Assembly: GCA_040902705.1 (NCBI GenBank)
Contig: JBBDWT010000162.1
Location: 1 to 17,670, forward strand
Direction of reading: 5' to 3'
DNA length: 17,670 nucleotides
From: DATBSK01 sp040902705
GTDB taxonomy: Bacteria > Actinomycetota > Acidimicrobiia > IMCC26256 > PALSA-555
Positions 13,482-17,670 of this stretch are shown here, piece after piece. Each line of letters starts with the position of its first letter. Within the stretch, counting starts at the first letter, position 1. Below the pieces are notes generated by a model. That model searched no databases and had not been told where the DNA came from. It saw only the letters and a program-made list of their open reading frames with translations. The position numbers and the translations under genes are program-made.

Positions 13482-14584
13482 CCGCGGTGATCGCGTCGGA
13501 GGGCCTGTGCCCACCCGGCGTGCCGGCACCGGGATGGATCGCGATCGACGGCGGCGACATCGTCGACGTCGGGACGGGCACGGCACCGTCGGGTGCCGCC
13601 GACGTCGGCGATGCCCTGCTCGCGCCTGCGTTCGTCGACGTGCAGTGCAACGGCGTCGGCGAGATCGATCTGGCGGCTGCTGACGCCACCGGCTGGCAGA
13701 TGGTCGCGACCGAGCTCGCGCACCATGGCGTCGGCTCGTTCCTCGCCACCTTCGTGACCGCGCCACTCGACCGCTACCCCGCGATGCTCGATGAAGCTGC
13801 TGGCGCGCAGACGTCTGGCGACGGGCGCGCCGCGCTGGTGGGCGTGCACCTCGAGGGGCCGTTCCTCGGTGGTGCGCTCGGCGCGCACGACCCCGCACTC
13901 GTGCACGCCGTCGATGCCGCCTGGCTGCAAGTCACCCTCGAGCGCCATCCCGGTCTGGTGCGCATGGTCACGCTCGCGCCCGAGGCCGACCCTGGCCTGC
14001 TCGCGATCCGCCTGCTCGCGAGCGCGGGTGTCGTCGTCGCGCTCGGCCACACCTCCGCGACGTACGAGGACGCGCTCGCGGCCGCCGACGCCGGGGCGTC
14101 GGTCGTGACGCACCTGTTCAACGGGATGACCCCGTTCCACCACCGCGCCCCCGGCCTCGTGGGCGCGGCGCTCGACGACGATCGCCTGACGCCCACCGTC
14201 ATCGCGGACCTCGCACACGTGCACCCTGCGGCGCTCCGCCTGGCGTTCGCGCGCGAGCCGCGCATCGCCGTGGTCAGTGACGCCGTGGCGGTGGTCGACG
14301 GACTCGACGCTCGCGACGGCGCAGCGTGGCTCGCCGACGGGACGATGGCCGGCGCGACGACCCTCCTCGACGGGGCGATCCGGAACCTCGTCGCATCCGG
14401 GATCTCGATCGAGCGCGCCGTCGGCGCGGTCACTGCCGCCCCCGCGCGTCTCGCGGGTCTCGGTGACCGTGGAGAGCTCCGCATCGGCGCGCGCGCCGAC
14501 GTGGTTGCACTCGATCCGGCAACGCTGGCCGTTCGGCGCGTCTGGATCGGCGGAGCCGAGATCGCCCGGAGCCCGTGGACATGA
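13478..14584 (+). CDS. nagA: N-acetylglucosamine-6-phosphate deacetylase
   Basis: This 368-residue amidohydrolase turns GlcNAc-6-phosphate into GlcN-6-phosphate and acetate. Seen: PAFVDVQCNG (50-59), the QxN variant of the first metal motif as in Escherichia coli NagA; HLEGPFL (124-130) with metal-binding Glu126; GHTSA (190-194) with His191; THLFNGMTPFHHR (211-223) with His212; ADLAHVHP (243-250); and VSDAV (266-270) with catalytic Asp268. The C-terminal LGDRGELRIGARADVVALD closes the barrel in the usual way. Length is normal. The ATG at 13478 overlaps the glycosyltransferase stop by 4 nt. No GlcN-6-phosphate deaminase or GlcNAc kinase gene lies in the window, so the next steps must be encoded elsewhere. 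Confidence 0.93.
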   Translation: MTAVIASEGLCPPGVPAPGWIAIDGGDIVDVGTGTAPSGAADVGDALLAPAFVDVQCNGVGEIDLAAADATGWQMVATELAHHGVGSFLATFVTAPLDRYPAMLDEAAGAQTSGDGRAALVGVHLEGPFLGGALGAHDPALVHAVDAAWLQVTLERHPGLVRMVTLAPEADPGLLAIRLLASAGVVVALGHTSATYEDALAAADAGASVVTHLFNGMTPFHHRAPGLVGAALDDDRLTPTVIADLAHVHPAALRLAFAREPRIAVVSDAVAVVDGLDARDGAAWLADGTMAGATTLLDGAIRNLVASGISIERAVGAVTAAPARLAGLGDRGELRIGARADVVALDPATLAVRRVWIGGAEIARSPWT

Positions 14585-15720
14585 CGCGCTTCGCGTCCTC
14601 GCTCTCCCGCCATCCCGTCGCGTCCCACGCCGTCGGCGAGACCGCAGGCGCGGTGATGGAAGCTCTCGGCGCCGAGGATCCCGATCTCGTCGTGTGCTTC
14701 GCGTCCCCGCACTTCGCCGGCGCGTTCGACGACATGACGCACGCGCTCCGCAACCTCCTCGATCCCCGCGTCATGGTCGGCGTGACCGTCGTCGCGGTGG
14801 TCGGCGTCGGCCAGGAGGTCGAGGACGGTCCCGCGTTCTCGATGTTCGCCGCGTGCCTCCCCGACGCGCGCCTCGTGCCCGCGCGGCTGGAGGTGGAGCA
14901 GACGCCCGACGGTGACGCGATCGTGGGCTGGCCCGAGCTCGACGACGGTCCTTCGTCGCTCATCTTGCTCGCCGACCCCTTCTCGTTCCCCGTCGAAGGG
15001 TTGCTGCGCCGGCTCAACGAGGACCGGCCGGGCCTGCCGGTCATCGGTGGCATGGCGTCCGCGGCGCGCGGACCCGGGGGGAACCGCCTCGTCCTCGACG
15101 ACGAGGTCACCGACCGCGGCGCGGTCGGCGTCTTCGTCGAGGGTGCGGGGCTCCACGCGGTCGTGTCCCAGGGATGCCGACCGATCGGCAACCCGTACGT
15201 CGTGACGGAGTCAGACCGCAACCTCGTGTCCCAGCTCGCGGGGCGACCGGCGCTCGAACGTCTGCGTGAGCTCGCGGCCGACGTGAGCGACGAGGATCGT
15301 GAGCTGCTCCAACAGGGTCTGCACGTCGGGGTCGTCGTCGACGAGCAGCGCGACGAGTTCCGGCGCGGCGACTTCCTCGTGCGCAACGTCATCGGCGCCG
15401 ACCGCGCGACCGGCGCGATCGCGATCGGAGAGCGGGTCCCGGTCGGGCGGACGCTGCAGTTCCACGTCCGCGACGCCGCGGCCGCCGATGAGGACCTCCG
15501 GGCGCTCCTCGACGGCGAACGGGCCGAGGCGGCGTTGCTCTTCACGTGCAACGGCCGCGGGCAGCGCTTGTTCGGCACCCCCGATCACGATGCGGCGGTG
15601 CTCGCCGAGCTGCTCGGACCCGTGCCCGCGGCGGGCGGGTTCTGCGCCGGGGAGATCGGACCGATCGGCGGGCAGAGCTTCCTCCACGGCTTCACGGCCA
15701 GCGTCGCATTGTTCACCTGA
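14581..15720 (+). CDS. FIST domain (FIST_N + FIST_C) sensory protein
   Basis: This 379-residue protein consists of a FIST_N domain (about 30-215) followed by FIST_C (about 220-365). Typical marks are VVGVGQEVEDGPAFSMF (73-89), SLILLADPFSFP, VIGGMASAARGPGG in FIST_N, and FTCNGRGQRLFG, PAAGGFCAGEIGPIGGQSF and LHGFTASVALF near the C-terminus. FIST domains are proposed ligand sensors, often fused to kinases or chemoreceptors; here the protein stands alone without an output domain or membrane segment. The ATG at 14581 gives an ATGA overlap with nagA; a GTG at 14575 is the alternative. The ligand might be a GlcNAc-related metabolite by context, but that is only inference. Confidence 0.9.
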   Translation: MTRFASSLSRHPVASHAVGETAGAVMEALGAEDPDLVVCFASPHFAGAFDDMTHALRNLLDPRVMVGVTVVAVVGVGQEVEDGPAFSMFAACLPDARLVPARLEVEQTPDGDAIVGWPELDDGPSSLILLADPFSFPVEGLLRRLNEDRPGLPVIGGMASAARGPGGNRLVLDDEVTDRGAVGVFVEGAGLHAVVSQGCRPIGNPYVVTESDRNLVSQLAGRPALERLRELAADVSDEDRELLQQGLHVGVVVDEQRDEFRRGDFLVRNVIGADRATGAIAIGERVPVGRTLQFHVRDAAAADEDLRALLDGERAEAALLFTCNGRGQRLFGTPDHDAAVLAELLGPVPAAGGFCAGEIGPIGGQSFLHGFTASVALFT

Positions 15721-15732
15721 CCCCTCGGATCC

Positions 15733-15764
15733 GCGCCATAGTGGGCGCAGATCGAAGGAGGAGG
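15733..15764 (+). promoter_or_regulatory. Small hairpin and strong ribosome binding site before transketolase
   Basis: GCGCC (15733-15737) pairs with GGCGC (15744-15748) around a 6-nt loop in the 50-nt gap after the FIST gene. AAGGAGGAGG (15755-15764) is a very strong Shine-Dalgarno sequence 6 nt before the GTG at 15771. CATAGT (15737-15742) could serve as a -10, but no good -35 is present. Transketolase may therefore either belong to the operon or have its own weak promoter. Confidence 0.4.
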
Positions 15765-15770
15765 ACCGGG

Positions 15771-17670
15771 GTGGCGGCGACAGAGCTCGAGCAGCGCGGG
15801 ATCGACGTCATCCGCGGCTTGGCGATGGACGCGGTGCAGAAGGCGAACTCGGGTCACCCCGGGACGCCGATGGCACTCGCACCGCTCGCGCACGTCCTGT
15901 ACACGCGCGTGATGCGCTACGACGCCGCGACGCCCGAGTGGCCCGACCGCGATCGCTTCGTGCTGTCGAACGGCCACGCGTCGATGCTCTTGTACTCGAT
16001 GCTCTACCTCACGGGGTTCGGCCTCGAGCTCGAAGACCTGCGCCAGTTCCGTCAGTGGGGCTCAAAGACGCCCGGGCATCCCGAGTACGGCCACACGGCC
16101 GGCGTCGAGGTGACGACCGGGCCGCTCGGGCAGGGCTTCGCGAACGGTGTCGGGATCGGCCTCGCCGAGGCGAACCTCCGCGCGCGCTACGGCGCCGAGG
16201 TGTGCGACCACCACACGTTCGTGATCGCCGGCGACGGCTGCCTCGAAGAGGGCATCAGCGGCGAAGCCGCGTCGCTCGCGGGGCACCTCGGCCTCGGGCG
16301 GCTCGTGTACGTGTACGACGACAACCACATCACGATCGACGGGCCGACCGAGCTCTCCTACAGCGACGACGCCGCGAAGCGCTTCGAGGGCTACGGCTGG
16401 CACGTCGTGCGGCTCGGCGAGGTCGCGAACGATCTCGACGCGATCGAGGCGGGCCTCCGCGAGGCCATGGCGGAGGCCGGAAGACCGAGCCTCGTGGTCC
16501 TGCGCAGCCACATCGGATACCCGTCGCCGAAGTACACCGACACCGCGCACGCGCACGGGAACCCGCTCGGTGACGACGAGATCCGCGCGGTCAAGGAGAT
16601 CCTCGGCCTCGATCCCGATGCGCAGTTCCAGGTCCCGGACGACGTGTTGGCGTACTACCGCGAGGCGGGCGCGCGCGGCACCCCGCTCCGCACCGAGTGG
16701 CAGCAGCGCGTCCAGGCGTTCCACACGGGCGAGCCCGAGCTCTCGGAGTCGTTCGACGCGTGCCTCGAGCAGCGCGGGCTCGAGAACTGGGAGGCCAAGC
16801 TTCCCTCATGGTCGGCCGGTGACGGCATCGCGACCCGCAGCGCCTGCTCGTCGGTGCTCGAGGCGATCATCGACGTCGTGCCGGGAATCGTGTCCGGCGG
16901 CGCCGACCTGACGGGCAACACCGGCACGGCGCTCTCCGACGCACCGGTGATCGCCACGCACCTGTTCGGCGGGCGACAGGCGCACTGGGGCGTGCGCGAG
17001 CACGGCATGGGCGGCGTCATGAACGGCATGGCGGTCAGCAGCACGATCCCCGTCGGTGGCACGTTCTTCGTGTTCTCCGACTACATGCGGGGAGCGGTCC
17101 GCCTCGCCGCGCTGTCCGCGTACAAGGTCGCGTTCATCTGGTCACACGACTCCGTGGGAGTCGGTGAGGACGGTCCGACGCACCAGCCGATCGAGCAGCT
17201 CGCGTCGCTGCGCGCGATGCCCGGCCTGCGACTCATCCGGGGCGCGGATGCCAACGAAGTCGCACAGGCCTGGCGCATCCACATCGACGGCGACGGCCCG
17301 ACGGCGATCATCCTCACGCGCCAGAAGGTGCCCGTCCTCGAAGGCACCGCGGAGCGCGCTCCGGAGGGCGTCCGACGTGGCGCGTACACGCTCGTCGACG
17401 AGTCCGGCTCGCTCGACCTCGTCCTCATCGGCACGGGGTCCGAGGTGCAGCACTGCGTCGCCGCGCGCACGACCCTCGCCGGCGACGGGATCAGCGCGCG
17501 GGTCGTGTCGATGCCGTCGTGGGACCTCTTCGAGTCCCAGGACGACGCGTACCGCGAGTCGGTCCTCCCGGCGGGGGTCCCGCGGGTCTCGGTCGAGGCA
17601 GGCTCGTCGTTCGGTTGGGACCGCTACGCCGACGCCCACGTGTCGATCGACCGCTTCGGCGCCTCCGCGC
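15771..17670 (+). CDS. tkt: Transketolase, C-terminus cut by the window edge
   Basis: From GTG at 15771 the frame stays open for 633 codons to the window end. This thiamine-diphosphate enzyme moves two-carbon units between sugar phosphates in the pentose phosphate pathway. Motifs: NSGHPGTPM (26-34) with His29, SNGHAS (66-71) with His69, TTGPLGQG (115-122), the ThDP/Mg motif GDGCLEEG (154-161) through DDNH (183-186), and WGVREHGMGG (405-414) with catalytic Glu410. HDSVGVGEDGPTHQPIEQL then marks the phosphate/substrate site of the pyrimidine domain. The C-terminal domain has begun, and about 40-60 residues would be missing compared with usual lengths. The start is fixed by the strong Shine-Dalgarno sequence 6 nt upstream. 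Confidence 0.95.
   Translation, partial: MAATELEQRGIDVIRGLAMDAVQKANSGHPGTPMALAPLAHVLYTRVMRYDAATPEWPDRDRFVLSNGHASMLLYSMLYLTGFGLELEDLRQFRQWGSKTPGHPEYGHTAGVEVTTGPLGQGFANGVGIGLAEANLRARYGAEVCDHHTFVIAGDGCLEEGISGEAASLAGHLGLGRLVYVYDDNHITIDGPTELSYSDDAAKRFEGYGWHVVRLGEVANDLDAIEAGLREAMAEAGRPSLVVLRSHIGYPSPKYTDTAHAHGNPLGDDEIRAVKEILGLDPDAQFQVPDDVLAYYREAGARGTPLRTEWQQRVQAFHTGEPELSESFDACLEQRGLENWEAKLPSWSAGDGIATRSACSSVLEAIIDVVPGIVSGGADLTGNTGTALSDAPVIATHLFGGRQAHWGVREHGMGGVMNGMAVSSTIPVGGTFFVFSDYMRGAVRLAALSAYKVAFIWSHDSVGVGEDGPTHQPIEQLASLRAMPGLRLIRGADANEVAQAWRIHIDGDGPTAIILTRQKVPVLEGTAERAPEGVRRGAYTLVDESGSLDLVLIGTGSEVQHCVAARTTLAGDGISARVVSMPSWDLFESQDDAYRESVLPAGVPRVSVEAGSSFGWDRYADAHVSIDRFGASA

Noticed and set aside
13625..13660. 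Loss of the HxH metal motif in NagA (QxN instead)
   Set aside because: The QxN form is the normal variant of single-metal NagA enzymes such as that of Escherichia coli, and the other metal and catalytic residues are intact.
12087..13898. Long minus-strand open frame opposite GH84, GT2 and nagA
   Set aside because: It spans three real plus-strand genes across their overlaps, and its product has Arg-rich low complexity with no motif.

Overview
This window is a very GC-rich, densely packed stretch of a bacterial chromosome. The organism is most likely an actinomycete, plausibly of the class Acidimicrobiia. The evidence is the Pup-proteasome pair dop and the ARC/Mpa ATPase (C-terminus GQYL), an ARC-adjacent ferredoxin and trmI, an actinobacterial Holin-X type protein, many GTG starts, and almost exclusive G/C at third codon positions. 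The class-level assignment is inference. No rRNA, tRNA, CRISPR array, insertion sequence or phage module is visible. Nearly all of the window is coding, and the only gaps above about 100 bases are promoter regions.

Layout. Positions 1-3200 hold the proteasome neighbourhood: the 5' half of dop (minus, runs off the left edge), a small VOC/glyoxalase-fold gene on the opposite strand, the ARC ATPase (minus) and a small ferredoxin (plus). Positions 11203 down to 3213 hold an unbroken minus-strand series with 4-nt overlaps or short gaps: an AMP-forming acyl-CoA ligase, a split NDP-forming acyl-CoA synthetase (beta then alpha), a PBP4-type D,D-carboxypeptidase, a Holin-X membrane protein, two small unknown proteins, a ubiquitin-fold sulfur carrier, a TtuA-type tRNA thiolase and TrmI. 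Positions 11269-15720 hold a plus-strand operon in which every junction is a 4-nt overlap: a GH84 beta-N-acetylglucosaminidase, a GT2 glycosyltransferase, N-acetylglucosamine-6-phosphate deacetylase and a FIST sensory protein. A transketolase (start 15771) follows and runs off the right edge.

How the genes work together. The carrier, TtuA-like protein and TrmI form a tRNA T-loop cassette: 2-thiolation at U54 and m1A at A58, two modifications known to be linked in Thermus. The carrier is unusual. Its Gly-Gly is not C-terminal but is followed by 29 more in-frame residues, and the stop codon overlaps the ttuA start. The GH84-GT2-NagA-FIST operon looks like a cytosolic N-acetylglucosamine release/recycling unit, with no signal peptide on the GH84 enzyme. 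The two acyl-CoA synthetase systems in one operon activate acids by different chemistries, one yielding AMP and one ADP or GDP.

Transcription. Several genes (dop, the VOC gene, GH84) start with GTG 6-7 nt after a TANNNT hexamer, which fits leaderless mRNAs. The 11204-11268 divergent region has overlapping, nearly palindromic -10 hexamers for both directions. A strong 24-bp inverted repeat lies just upstream of the ubiquitin-fold gene.
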